From assembly GCA_041751875.1 (NCBI GenBank), contig JBGSIC010000026.1, positions 40,953 to 104,952 of the forward strand: 64,000 nucleotides of DNA, given 5' to 3'. How positions within the stretch are numbered: the stretch's first letter is position 1; each line of letters opens with the position of its first letter. The stretch is from JBGSIC01 sp041751875. GTDB lineage: Bacteria > Bdellovibrionota > FAC87 > UBA2466 > JACKAF01. Under the pieces are notes generated by a model. It was not told where the DNA came from and ran no database searches. It was given only the letters and a program-made list of their open reading frames with translations. The position numbers were made by a program, and so were the translations under genes. Positions 26,161-35,227 of the stretch are shown one piece after another.

Positions 26161-28090
26161 GGGTTATTCCTCCAGGTTTAAGTTGCGGTGATAGGTAATC
26201 CTTAAAGGCTTGCATCGAAAGATCAGGCAGGGTTTCACCGGTGTGTTTACGAAGAGAGAGCACACCCTTTTCCTGTTCTTGTTTCCCCACAACCACCATG
26301 AGGGGAATCTTGCGCAATTGCGCTTCACGAATCTTGTAGCCAAGCTTTTCACCGCGAAGGTCGGTTTCTACCCGCACGCCGTGCCAATCGAATAGCTTCG
26401 TGGCGATGTCTTTCGCATACTGCTCTTGGTCTGACGTAAGGCTCAAAATAGCGACTTGGGTCGGACACAACCATAGTGGCAAGTGACCTGCGTGGTGCTC
26501 AATGAGAATGCCGAGCATGCGTTCAAAACTTCCGAAAATTGCGCGGTGGATCATCACGGGCCGGCGGGCCCCACCATCGCTAGCGATGTACTCGAGCTGA
26601 AAGCGCTCGGGCAAAATGAAATCAAGCTGAATCGTCCCGCACTGCCAGCGGCGATTAAGCGTGTCCTTGATGTGAAACTCAATCTTAGGCCCGTAAAAGG
26701 CGCCTTCGCCCTCCAAAAATTCGAAGGGAAGACCGGCTGTTTTAAGGCTGGAGGCAAGGGCGTTAGTAGCTCTTTCCCATACTTCGCCGGTTCCGGGAGC
26801 GGTGGCCGGCTTCGTGGCGAGCTTCACTTCAAGCTCATCAAATCCCAGCATTTTGTAGACGGCGCGCGTGTGCTCAATCGTGGCTAGTGCTTCCTCGGCG
26901 ATCTGGTCTTCTGTGCAGAAAATATGGCCATCATCGATGCTGAAAGTGCGCGTGCGAAACAATCCGTGCGTCACTCCGGCGCGTTCATCGCGGTGAACTT
27001 TAGTGAACTCTGCGTATCGCAGAGGGAGATCGCGGTAGCTGTACTTCTTGGTCTTAAAAAGCGTGATGTGACCGGGGCAGTTCATGGGTTTTAGCACCAT
27101 GAGGTTGTCCTCTTGGACGTGCTCGCCGTGACCGGTGATGAACATATTTTCCCGGTAATGTTCCCAGTGCCCACTGGTTTTCCAAAGTGCCGCCGTCATT
27201 AACTGAGGGCAGCTCACCATCTGGTAGCCCTTCGCGACCATCTCGTCGCGCAAAAAGCTTTGGAGCGTGTTTAGAAGCGTCTCGCCCTTGGGCAGGTAAA
27301 ACGGCATCGCGGGCGCTTCGGGAAGAAACGCGAAAAGCCCCATTTCAGGGCCCATCTTGCGATGATCCCGTCTCTTAGCTTCTTCCAAACGAGCTAGATG
27401 TTCTTCAAGTTCCTTTTGTGTGGCAAAAGCGGTTCCGTAAATGCGTTGGAGCATTTCGTTCTTTTCATCGCCACGCCAGTAAGCACCAGCGACTGAAAGG
27501 AGCTTGAAGTGACCAAGCGATTTTGTATTAGGGACATGGGGTCCTCGGCACAGGTCGGTAAAATCGCCTTGTTGATAAGTAGTGACTGTTTGCTCTGGCA
27601 AACTTGAAATGATCTCTGCTTTGTAAATTTCACCTTGTTTCTTGAAGAACTCAGTCGCTTCATCGCGCTTCCAAACTTTTCGCGTTACATCGAATGCACG
27701 CGCGACGATATCTTTCATGCGCGCTTCAATTTTGACCAGATCATCTGGCGTGAACTGATCTTTGCGAGAAAAATCGTAATAGAAACCCTCTTCGGTGACG
27801 GGACCGATCGTGATTTGGGTTTCAGGATAGAGTTCTTTAACCGCATGGGCCAATAGGTGCGCGGTCGAATGACGCAATACATCGAGTCCTTGAGCGCTCT
27901 CACGCGTTACGATAGCCACGTTCGCGTTTTGATCGAGGGGAATCGAGAGATCGACCACTTTCCCATCAAGCACCGCAGCAACCGCATCTTTCTCAAGGCG
28001 CTTTCCGATGGAAGCCGCGATGAGCCGGGGCGTCACGCCGCGATCAAATTCCCGTTTTGAGCCGTCGGGCAACGTAATGGTGATTTTCAT
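26156..28090 (-). CDS. thrS: Threonine-tRNA ligase
   Basis: 644 residues, normal length. Domains: TGS (1-60; LPDGSKREFDRGVTPRLIA), editing domain with HSTAHLLAHAV, class II core with RGPHVPNTKSLGHFKLLSVA, MNCPGH (zinc ligand Cys), HRDERAGVTHGLFR, and VMIHRAIFGSFERMLGILIE (motif 3), then an anticodon-binding domain. First gene of thrS-infC-rpmI-rplT-pheS-pheT. The leader is described separately; I see no T-box. Confidence 0.97.
   Translation of the reverse strand: MKITITLPDGSKREFDRGVTPRLIAASIGKRLEKDAVAAVLDGKVVDLSIPLDQNANVAIVTRESAQGLDVLRHSTAHLLAHAVKELYPETQITIGPVTEEGFYYDFSRKDQFTPDDLVKIEARMKDIVARAFDVTRKVWKRDEATEFFKKQGEIYKAEIISSLPEQTVTTYQQGDFTDLCRGPHVPNTKSLGHFKLLSVAGAYWRGDEKNEMLQRIYGTAFATQKELEEHLARLEEAKRRDHRKMGPEMGLFAFLPEAPAMPFYLPKGETLLNTLQSFLRDEMVAKGYQMVSCPQLMTAALWKTSGHWEHYRENMFITGHGEHVQEDNLMVLKPMNCPGHITLFKTKKYSYRDLPLRYAEFTKVHRDERAGVTHGLFRTRTFSIDDGHIFCTEDQIAEEALATIEHTRAVYKMLGFDELEVKLATKPATAPGTGEVWERATNALASSLKTAGLPFEFLEGEGAFYGPKIEFHIKDTLNRRWQCGTIQLDFILPERFQLEYIASDGGARRPVMIHRAIFGSFERMLGILIEHHAGHLPLWLCPTQVAILSLTSDQEQYAKDIATKLFDWHGVRVETDLRGEKLGYKIREAQLRKIPLMVVVGKQEQEKGVLSLRKHTGETLPDLSMQAFKDYLSPQLKPGGITH
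26168..26173 (-). promoter_or_regulatory. Ribosome-binding site of infC
   Basis: GGAGGA within the last thrS codons, seven bases before the ATT start codon at 26160. It is stronger than most sites in the window and decides the non-AUG start. Confidence 0.8.
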
Positions 28091-28379
28091 GAAGGGCTTA
28101 AAGAAAACAATACGAGGAAACTCATAAGCAAGACAGGAAGGTAAAGCCTACAAGAGAGGGAAGAGCTGGAATTGATGGCTGATTTGTCTTAGGACTTGGT
28201 CCGAACATTCGGAAAAAAGTATACTTTAACGCACCTTGAAATCAAGCGCAAAAAACCTGTTTCTTTCCGCAGTAGTTAGATACAATCTTAATGTTTGTAT
28301 CTACTATATATAAGACTAAAACACATGGCGGGGAGCTTGGGATATTCCGGGTTTCTTACCTTTAAAGCACTTTAATTTT
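28091..28379. other. Divergent intergenic region between thrS and the barrel-protein gene
   Basis: 289 bases, AT-rich in its right half. It must hold the promoters of the translation operon (minus) and of the surface-machine genes (plus). An AT-rich TACTATATATAAGACT stretch around 28300 could be a -10 area for the plus-strand operon; AGTATACTTT near 28220 is a candidate for the minus strand. No ORF or stable RNA fold recognised. Confidence 0.4.
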
Positions 28380-29096
28380 ATGCACTTGGGAGCAAAGGTG
28401 GGGAAAGTCCTCTTTTTGGGTATGCTTTGCGGAGCCTTGTGCGCTCAAGCTGCGGAAAGCTTAATCGAAGAACAACTAGAAGAAATTGGTCGTATTCCCC
28501 ATCGAGAAATCATCTCGGTGCAAAGGAACTACACGAAGAAGGCATGGAGGCATGAGTTGTCTCCCTTCACCTTCGGTGGAATTCCTTTTGGAACTATTCG
28601 CCGGACGCTCATCGGCGGTACAGGCTATGCGCTCCATTGGAATGACTGGTTCGCAACGGAAGCCAACTTTCTGTACACGAAGAACTTTTTTACCTCGTTT
28701 ACAGAAGATATAAACGGCCCGGACGAAGACAATCCGGTTAATACGCCTCCGATTCAGCCATTGGTCCAGAATTTGGTTTTCGTGTTGAGTGCGGGTGCGA
28801 GCTTTACTCCTTGGCACGGGAAGGTGGCCACATTCTCTCGGCACACTCTTTATCTGGAGCCCGTTTTCTCTCTTGGCGCGGGCATCGCGAAGACAGATTC
28901 CAACACGTACTTTACCTTTTATCCCGGCATTGGGCTGCGCGTGTTTTTCCGTGAATGGGTTTCTTTAAAACTGGAAGTTCGGGATTACATTTACCAGGAA
29001 GTAAGCGGGACTCCGGGGTCTGAAGTGACCTCACTCACTAACAACTATAGCGTTGCTGTCAGCTTGAGTTTCTGGCTTCCGAAAATGCCTAGGTAG
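28380..29096 (+). CDS. Outer membrane beta-barrel protein of a Glt-like locus
   Basis: 238 residues. ATG 28380 has no ribosome-binding site; GTG 28398 has GGGAG five bases upstream and gives a cleaner signal peptide (VGKVLFLGMLCGALCAQA), so the shorter start is likely. After an acidic helix the protein alternates strands (FTFGGIPFGTIRRTLIGGTG, LHWNDWFATEANFLYTK, FFREWVSLKLEVRDY). This fits the 'outer membrane beta-barrel domain' proteins (GltA/GltB/GltH-type) that accompany gliding-related TPR proteins in Myxococcota and Bdellovibrionota. It is first in a run of six co-directional genes to 37387. Confidence 0.75.
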   Translation: MHLGAKVGKVLFLGMLCGALCAQAAESLIEEQLEEIGRIPHREIISVQRNYTKKAWRHELSPFTFGGIPFGTIRRTLIGGTGYALHWNDWFATEANFLYTKNFFTSFTEDINGPDEDNPVNTPPIQPLVQNLVFVLSAGASFTPWHGKVATFSRHTLYLEPVFSLGAGIAKTDSNTYFTFYPGIGLRVFFREWVSLKLEVRDYIYQEVSGTPGSEVTSLTNNYSVAVSLSFWLPKMPR

Positions 29097-29101
29097 AAAT
29101 C

Positions 29102-30577
29102 ATGAAAATCTTACTCACCTTCACCTTAGTTTTAACACTTGGATGGACAAGCTCCGTTTACTCCGCGAAGAAAGCGGCAGGTAGGAACAATAATCTTGAA
29201 GCGGGCAAAAATGCTTTTACATCGGGAAACCTGGAAAGAGCGATTAACCTGCTAGATAAAGCGATCCGCGGAACTAAGAATCAGCACCAAAAAAGTCTGG
29301 CCTACTACTATCATGGTTTGGCGTTATTCGAGCTCGGCCATTTCTATTCCAGCTATCTTTCCTTTAAAATGGCTCTCTCGAATCCGAATCCTGCCTTTCG
29401 CAAGCTATACGGTAAGGCGATCAAAAATGCGGCATTGATTACCGATAACCTCAACATTGTTGATCGTTTGGGAAAAGACCTGGAAAAATTTCCCGACTCC
29501 CTGATCAACGCGGAAGTAGCTGATAAGGTTAACTATGCAAAAGGTGTCTACCGGTTTACTCAGCGCGATCTGACGGGAGCGAAAGGTCACCTTAAAGCAG
29601 TCCATCCGCAGAGTGATTTTTATTCCAAAGCCATGTTCTATCTTGGTGTACTAGCGACGCAAGAAAAAGATTATAAAGAAGCCCAATACTACTTCAAGAA
29701 AGTCGTGGAATTGACGACGGGAAAGAAAGAACTTCGAGATCGAGAAGATTTAGCGAAACTTAATCTTGCTCGCAGTGTTTACTCTGCTGGAGACATGGAA
29801 GCCTCAGTAGAGCGCTTCGCGCGATTCACCAGTTCGTCTAAATATTGGCAGACGGTGTTACTAGAGGCGTCGTGGCCTTTGATGCGCCTTAACGACACTA
29901 CCGTCTCGCTCGGTAACTTACACACACTGACTTCTCCGTTTTATCGAGAAGATTTAGTGGGCGAAGCCTTTATCTTGCGCTCCATTATTCTATTCGCTCT
30001 TTGTAAGTATGAAGAAATGCGTTACACGCTGACGCAATTCTTTGAAATTTATGATCCAGTTTTAGCTGCGATGGAGAAAGAACAGAATCGCCTCTCCGGT
30101 TCCGAAGCCTATTTTAATGCCTTCACCAACCGGGAAAACCTGAACGGCTCGTTCCTTCGGTATCTTGATCGCGATACTGGCGTACAAAAGTCCAAGCAGA
30201 TTTTGGGCTTGATCGAAACCGAGTATGTCGATCTTGCCAAATACAATCAGAGCAAGACTATTGGTATGATGCGAAAAAGCATTCGTGAGTTGGAAGGTTA
30301 CTCCAAGAATAAGTTGGGTAAAGAGATTCAAGGGTTACACGAACTCAAACTGAAAGAACTCGTGCAACAACGTGAGCAAGCGAACTACCTAAAAGTAGAG
30401 ATCATCACCGGTGAAAAAGAGCTCATTGAGAAGAGCAAAGGGCTTCCTCCTCAGCGCATCACGGATGTCGAAACCAATGTCTTCGAAGGCTATCAGTATT
30501 GGCCGTTCAGAGGCGAGTACTGGGAAGATGAGCTTGGAACTTATGTCTACACGACAGAAAGTTCGTGCATTAATTAA
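29102..30577 (+). CDS. Secreted TPR-repeat protein
   Basis: 491 residues, signal peptide cleaved near VYSA (20-24). The mature part is helical with TPR-like units: GKNAFTSGNLERAINLLDKA, SLAYYYHGLALFELGHFYSS, MFYLGVLATQEKDYKEAQYY, LNLARSVYSAGDMEASVERF. The C-terminus has a long charged coiled coil (about 390-460). It probably acts as a periplasmic scaffold linking inner and outer membrane parts, like GltD/GltI of the Myxococcus motility complex. It follows the barrel gene by five bases. Confidence 0.75.
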   Translation: MKILLTFTLVLTLGWTSSVYSAKKAAGRNNNLEAGKNAFTSGNLERAINLLDKAIRGTKNQHQKSLAYYYHGLALFELGHFYSSYLSFKMALSNPNPAFRKLYGKAIKNAALITDNLNIVDRLGKDLEKFPDSLINAEVADKVNYAKGVYRFTQRDLTGAKGHLKAVHPQSDFYSKAMFYLGVLATQEKDYKEAQYYFKKVVELTTGKKELRDREDLAKLNLARSVYSAGDMEASVERFARFTSSSKYWQTVLLEASWPLMRLNDTTVSLGNLHTLTSPFYREDLVGEAFILRSIILFALCKYEEMRYTLTQFFEIYDPVLAAMEKEQNRLSGSEAYFNAFTNRENLNGSFLRYLDRDTGVQKSKQILGLIETEYVDLAKYNQSKTIGMMRKSIRELEGYSKNKLGKEIQGLHELKLKELVQQREQANYLKVEIITGEKELIEKSKGLPPQRITDVETNVFEGYQYWPFRGEYWEDELGTYVYTTESSCIN

Positions 30578-30579
30578 AA

Positions 30580-30658
30580 CTGTCATTGCGAGGAGCCGAA
30601 GGCGATGCGGCAATCTTACTCGAGATTGCTTCGGCTTCTTCGAAGCCTCGCAATGACG
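30580..30658. repeat. Palindromic GTCATTGCGAGG-type repeat
   Basis: Two arms face each other: 30580 onwards reads CTGTCATTGCGAGG, and the right arm ends CCTCGCAATGACG at 30658; the inner parts (GCGGCAATCTT and GAGATTGCTTCGGC) also pair imperfectly around a four- to five-base loop. Imperfect palindromes with TCATTGCGAG ends occur as dispersed repeats in many bacterial genomes. It lies between two TPR genes of one apparent operon and could act as an attenuator or RNA processing site. Confidence 0.8.
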
Positions 30659-30685
30659 TGCAAATTCAACTAAAGGCAGGACAAT

Positions 30686-33600
30686 ATGGAATGGACGATC
30701 AAGTCGCCGTATAAGCGGACGCTTTTGTGCACGCTTGCGGGATGTTTTCTTACTTTGTCGTCGATGGGAGCGGAATACTTCTCACTACCGGTGGGGACGG
30801 GCAAGTTACAAGTTCCCAACGCCAATCTGACTTACAGCGGAAAAAGTTACCGTCTATCCGGTAAGGAGGGCAAGATTTCTGCGCCGCAGTTTGAAGGGCA
30901 GGCCTACTTATTCGAGAAACAAACATTCCTGACCGCGCGTCGCGATCAAGCAATCAAGCTCCTTCGGCAAGAACTCAACTCCGGTTATCGCAAGAATCGC
31001 GACAACGTCTTGCTCCGCTTGGGTCAGCTCTACACAGAAAAATACATGGAGCTTAACTTCCATGAAGTAGAGCTTTTCACGCAACAACACAAAGCTTGGG
31101 CCGTTGCAAAGAAGGGTAAAGAACCTAGAATTAGCAATAAGCGCTCGCACCGATACCTTGGGCAAGCGCTAGGTATGTTGAACCAACTGGAAAAAGAATT
31201 CCCTCGTCATCATCGAATGGACGAAATTGTTTATTTCCTCGGTTTCGTTCACATGGAAATGGGACAATCCGCGAAAGGGGCGAAGTATTTAGAGCGACTT
31301 ACTCGCGAGTATCCTCGTAGCCCAAAGGTTCAAGAAGCGAACCTTTCTCTGGCCGATTACTACTTTGATCAGCAGCAGTTTGATGGCGCCATTAAGCGCT
31401 ACCGCACTCTTTTAAACGATGAGAGCAGCGAAACCTACTACTACGCCCTTTATAAGCTGTCCTGGTGCCAACTCAACTTGAATGAGGTGGACAAAGGTCT
31501 GCGCAATATGAAGTTGATTATTTCAAAGTTGGAGGGCGACAACGGCAAATTACGCTTCAATATTCGCGAGCAGGCGATAAACGACATCGCTTTTTTCTTT
31601 GTTGAAACTGAGAAAGCGGAAGAAGCATTTGATTACTATGTGAAAATTTTGGGCAAAGAGAAAGCTGCTGATAAACTTCAGACGATCGCTCTCACTCTAC
31701 ATTCTCGTGGGAAGAGCCAAGAGTCTTTGAAAGCCTACGAACGCTTGTTGGAAATGGATCCTAACTCACCCAACGCGGCAAAGTACGCTATCTCGGTATA
31801 TGAAGCCCGTTCTCGCTTAGGTCAAAACAAAGAAGCGGTTGCTTCGCTCCTTCGATTGCTTGAGAAGTATGGTCCGAACTCAGCTTGGGCAAAGAAATTT
31901 GAAGGGGAGCAGGCAAAGCTGGCCCAGGAGCGTATTGAAGAGATTCAGAAGGATGCGACTAACGCAGCTTACTTTTACCATCAGACTGCGCAGAAATCGA
32001 AAAACAAGGCTTTCTTCGATTACGCCCTGCAGATTTATTCAGGCATAGAAAGACACTTCCCTAGTCATCCTGACAAACGACAAATCATTTTCTACCAGGG
32101 TGAGATTCTTTATAAAGAAGGCAAGTACCTTGCTGCCGCCGACAAATACATGGTTGTGGCGCGAGATGGTAAGAAGGATAAACTGGCTGAGGAAGCGGCT
32201 TACAACGCACTTCTTGCGGTGGACCAGCTGACCTCGTCGGCAAAAGTCCAACGCTTCACAGAAAAAGAGAAGAAGGAGAAAACCTTTGAGAAGGTCGCTC
32301 TCAGTGAGGGCGAAAAGCGTTTTATCGAGGTTTCTGAGTTTTATTTGAAGGAGTATTCGAAGTTCGATCGCGCAACCGACGTGCGGTTCCGTATCGGAGG
32401 CATCTATTATCGTGGCCATCATTTTGATGAAGCGGCGGTGATCTTTAAAGAGATCGCCACTAACCAGCCAAAGCATAAAAGCGCGGAGACCTCGGCTCAC
32501 TTGTTGCTCGATATTTACAATATTCGCAAAGACTATGCTGCTCTGACCACCCAGGCATCCATCTTTGCCAAAACTCCTGGATTGGGTGGGGCGGAGTTCA
32601 AAGCGGAAATGGCACGCTTTAGGGATGAAATCGGATTCAAGGCGATTGAGTCCTATGAGGCCAACAACGAATGGAGCAAAGCGGGTGAGGCCTATCTGAA
32701 GTATTACGAAGCCAGCCCTAAAGGCGCGCTAGCAGAAAAATCACTCTACAATGCTGTCATCTCCTATGAGAAATCGGGTGATAACAAGGCCATTCAGAAT
32801 GTTTCAAAGATTTTCATGAAGGCTTTCCCTAAACACCAGTACAGCAAGCGCTTGGTGTTGGTGAATGCAAAGAGTGCCGAGTTAACTTACGACTACGATG
32901 CCGCCCAGGCAGGTTACGAAAAATTCTATCGCGATTTTCCCAAGGACGCGGAAGCGAACAAGGCCCTATACAATTCTGCGGTCTTCGCGGACCTTCTCGA
33001 CAAGAATGACAAAGCAATCTCGCTTTATACTGAGTACCTTCAGAAGGGAAAAGTCCCGGCGAAGGAAGCGCGCGGTATTCGCATGAGCCAAGCACAGGTC
33101 TACGCGAAAATGCGCAACTGGAAGAAAGCGGGCGAACTATACGCGGAGCTGGAACGTACCGCGCCTACTTTGAACGATCGCATCACGGTGTTAGGCAAGA
33201 TGGCGGAACTCTACCAAAAAAGTGGCCGCACAAAAGATCGCGCGGAGACTTTGGAGAAAGTGCGTGGCGCTACTTTGAAACTAGCGTCGGCAAAGCAGTT
33301 TGGTCCAGACAGTTATTATGTGGGTGAAGCCCGCATGGAAGGCCTGAAGAAAGACTGGCAGGACTACGAACGAGTGAAACTGCAGTTTCCTCCGCAGACA
33401 CTGGTTTCTGGCATGAAGCGCAAGCAAGACTTGCTCAAGCGGCTTGAAGACAAGTATGGCGCCATCGTGGAATTGGGTAATCCGCACTGGGGAGTCGCTG
33501 CACTTTCTAAAATGGGTGATGGGTATAGTCACTTCGTGACCTCCTTCAAAAACGTTTCAATTCCTGCTTCGTACAAAGGCGAACAACGTAAAGAAATTGA

Positions 33601-33832
33601 AGGGCAACTAGCCATTTTGGAAAAACAGTTTATCGCTCCATTCGAAAAAAAGGTGGTGGAGATTTACCATCTCTGCGCTTCCAAGGCGATGGAGTTTCAC
33701 GTGGCCAGCGCCGAAGCGCAGAAGTGCCAAGTCAGCGCAGGCCAAGGAAAAGATAATGTTCCGAGCGGTGTGCTTCCTAAGCCTGCGTATTGGACCACGC
33801 GATGGGGTGGTTCGGGAGTCGCTCAGAAATGA
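30686..33832 (+). CDS. Large periplasmic TPR-repeat protein (AgmK/GltI-like)
   Basis: 1048 residues with an N-terminal hydrophobic signal (LLCTLAGCFLTLSSMGA). The body is a series of TPR or TPR-like repeats from about 140 to 880: DEIVYFLGFVHMEMGQSAKG, LYKLSWCQLNLNEVDKG, KYAISVYEARSRLGQNKEAV, DVRFRIGGIYYRGHHFDEAA, NKALYNSAVFADLLDKNDKA. The last 150 residues are helical and non-repetitive. Size and location match the giant TPR protein of gliding clusters, although it is much shorter than Myxococcus AgmK. Comes right after the palindromic repeat. Confidence 0.75.
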   Translation: MEWTIKSPYKRTLLCTLAGCFLTLSSMGAEYFSLPVGTGKLQVPNANLTYSGKSYRLSGKEGKISAPQFEGQAYLFEKQTFLTARRDQAIKLLRQELNSGYRKNRDNVLLRLGQLYTEKYMELNFHEVELFTQQHKAWAVAKKGKEPRISNKRSHRYLGQALGMLNQLEKEFPRHHRMDEIVYFLGFVHMEMGQSAKGAKYLERLTREYPRSPKVQEANLSLADYYFDQQQFDGAIKRYRTLLNDESSETYYYALYKLSWCQLNLNEVDKGLRNMKLIISKLEGDNGKLRFNIREQAINDIAFFFVETEKAEEAFDYYVKILGKEKAADKLQTIALTLHSRGKSQESLKAYERLLEMDPNSPNAAKYAISVYEARSRLGQNKEAVASLLRLLEKYGPNSAWAKKFEGEQAKLAQERIEEIQKDATNAAYFYHQTAQKSKNKAFFDYALQIYSGIERHFPSHPDKRQIIFYQGEILYKEGKYLAAADKYMVVARDGKKDKLAEEAAYNALLAVDQLTSSAKVQRFTEKEKKEKTFEKVALSEGEKRFIEVSEFYLKEYSKFDRATDVRFRIGGIYYRGHHFDEAAVIFKEIATNQPKHKSAETSAHLLLDIYNIRKDYAALTTQASIFAKTPGLGGAEFKAEMARFRDEIGFKAIESYEANNEWSKAGEAYLKYYEASPKGALAEKSLYNAVISYEKSGDNKAIQNVSKIFMKAFPKHQYSKRLVLVNAKSAELTYDYDAAQAGYEKFYRDFPKDAEANKALYNSAVFADLLDKNDKAISLYTEYLQKGKVPAKEARGIRMSQAQVYAKMRNWKKAGELYAELERTAPTLNDRITVLGKMAELYQKSGRTKDRAETLEKVRGATLKLASAKQFGPDSYYVGEARMEGLKKDWQDYERVKLQFPPQTLVSGMKRKQDLLKRLEDKYGAIVELGNPHWGVAALSKMGDGYSHFVTSFKNVSIPASYKGEQRKEIEGQLAILEKQFIAPFEKKVVEIYHLCASKAMEFHVASAEAQKCQVSAGQGKDNVPSGVLPKPAYWTTRWGGSGVAQK

Positions 33833-33864
33833 GACCAGAATTGAGATCGGAAATGAGGAACACC

Positions 33865-34755
33865 ATGAATTCATTTAATCGCGTTTTTCTGGGGCTGGGA
33901 CTTTTGGCGCTCTTAAGTGGTTGCGCGACCGGATCCAATCAAGTTGCCGATGGCGAAGGGATGATGGAAGGGGCTGAGGCTCCCCGTTATCTCGCTTGGC
34001 TCGAAGGGGGTTTGGGATCGGGTTACAAAACGGATTCGGGCAGGGTAAGTCAGCGCTTGGCGGAACTCGAAAAGTCACCCCCCGCCCTCACGGATAAAGA
34101 CGCGTATTTGGAATACGTCTCGTTGCTCGATGCGGCGGGTAAATACAAGGTGGCGGGTGAAAAGATTCACACCTTTATCGGAGCCAATCCAGCTGATGGA
34201 CGCGGTGCGTTTCTTCTCGCCATCCATTTCTTGCGTTTGAAGAAGGGAACCATGGCGCAGTATCTCTTCGAGAAACTCGAAAAGGATCCCAAGTATGCCT
34301 GGCGCTCCCTTGTTTACAACAACCTGGGGATGATGGCGCTTGATAGGAGCGATCGGTACGCAGCAATGGATTACTTTGAAAAGGCGACTAAGGCCCAGCC
34401 GCCTCTGGCAGCTCCCTTGGTCAACCTGGGTGCGCTTTATCTGCAAAGCCACAGCTATTCAGACGCCGAAAAGGTTTTTTACACGGCCAGCCAACTGGAC
34501 CGGGGGCTGGAAGACGCAATTGTGGGAAGAGGGGTCGCATTGGAGGCCATGGGGCAGTTTGAGAAGGCCCATGACGTTTATGCGGATTATTTAAACAAGG
34601 ATCCCCAGGCGCTCGCAGTACTGTATAATGATTCAATATTGTTGGGGAAACGTTTAAACCAACCCCAACTCGCTGCGCAACAGATGCTGCGCTACGTTCA
34701 AAAGGGTGGAAAAGAGACCGCAAGGGCTCAGGAACTTATTCAAAGTTGGCGATAA
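33865..34755 (+). CDS. TPR lipoprotein (GltE-like)
   Basis: 296 residues from ATG 33865, with AGGA eight bases upstream; the reading frame extends to 33790, but the earlier part overlaps the preceding gene and precedes the signal peptide. Residues 1-20 are a lipoprotein signal with lipobox LLSGC. TPR units follow (YNNLGMMALDRSDRYAAMDYFEKA, LVNLGALYLQSHSYSDAEKVFYTA, GVALEAMGQFEKAHDVYADY). The +2 residue is Ala, suggesting outer-membrane sorting. Fits the GltE-type lipoprotein of motility complexes. Confidence 0.78.
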   Translation: MNSFNRVFLGLGLLALLSGCATGSNQVADGEGMMEGAEAPRYLAWLEGGLGSGYKTDSGRVSQRLAELEKSPPALTDKDAYLEYVSLLDAAGKYKVAGEKIHTFIGANPADGRGAFLLAIHFLRLKKGTMAQYLFEKLEKDPKYAWRSLVYNNLGMMALDRSDRYAAMDYFEKATKAQPPLAAPLVNLGALYLQSHSYSDAEKVFYTASQLDRGLEDAIVGRGVALEAMGQFEKAHDVYADYLNKDPQALAVLYNDSILLGKRLNQPQLAAQQMLRYVQKGGKETARAQELIQSWR

Positions 34756-34817
34756 GGGTATAGAGAGAGAGGTATCTTTTTGTGCCTTTGTCGTTCACTC
34801 CGCTAAGGGGTTGGACC

Positions 34818-35144
34818 GTGAAGAAATTAGGCTATTTCGGACTACTGGGTGTTTTTTTAATGCTGACGGCGACTGTGCAAGCAAGAGCCGAAGGTGGGAA
34901 ACCCAAAACAACCAAGAAAACCGAAAAGGGCAAATACATCATTGAGAAGCGCTCCGACGGTACAACGATTAAGTACGAAAAGAAGACCAAGTACGAGTTC
35001 GAGGGAGCCGACATTGAAGGTCTCTTTAAAAGACCTTCAGGAAGTTACATTTCGAACGTGCAGGGTGTGCAAACCCGAAGCATTATTCGAATCAGAAAAA
35101 ACTTCGACCCCGAGGTCGAAGACTCCGCTCGCTTGCTTCGTTAA
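34818..35144 (+). CDS. Short secreted protein of gliding-type clusters (CglF-like)
   Basis: Start GTG 34818 gives a signal peptide VKKLGYFGLLGVFLMLTATVQARA and has AGGGG upstream; GTG 34782 would add 12 residues. Mature protein is about 85 residues: a lysine-rich stretch, then KYEFEGADIEGLFKRPSGSY and TRSIIRIRKNFDPEVEDSARL. The 'D-I-E-G-x-x-x-R-P-x-G-S-Y ... SIIRIRKNF' layout resembles short proteins found directly before TonB/AgmX-type genes in Myxococcus-like clusters. This similarity is from memory and should be read as tentative. Confidence 0.6.
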   Translation: MKKLGYFGLLGVFLMLTATVQARAEGGKPKTTKKTEKGKYIIEKRSDGTTIKYEKKTKYEFEGADIEGLFKRPSGSYISNVQGVQTRSIIRIRKNFDPEVEDSARLLR

Positions 35145-35227
35145 ATACCTCTCCGTAGTGGTAGGACGGTTGCTTATGCATAGCAGCTGACCGCCCCAAT
35201 TAGATAACAAACTAGGACTGCTACCCT

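Noticed and set aside
28091..28379. T-box or other leader upstream of thrS
   Set aside because: No T-box sequence (AGGGTGGNACCGCG) or terminator-antiterminator pair is visible.
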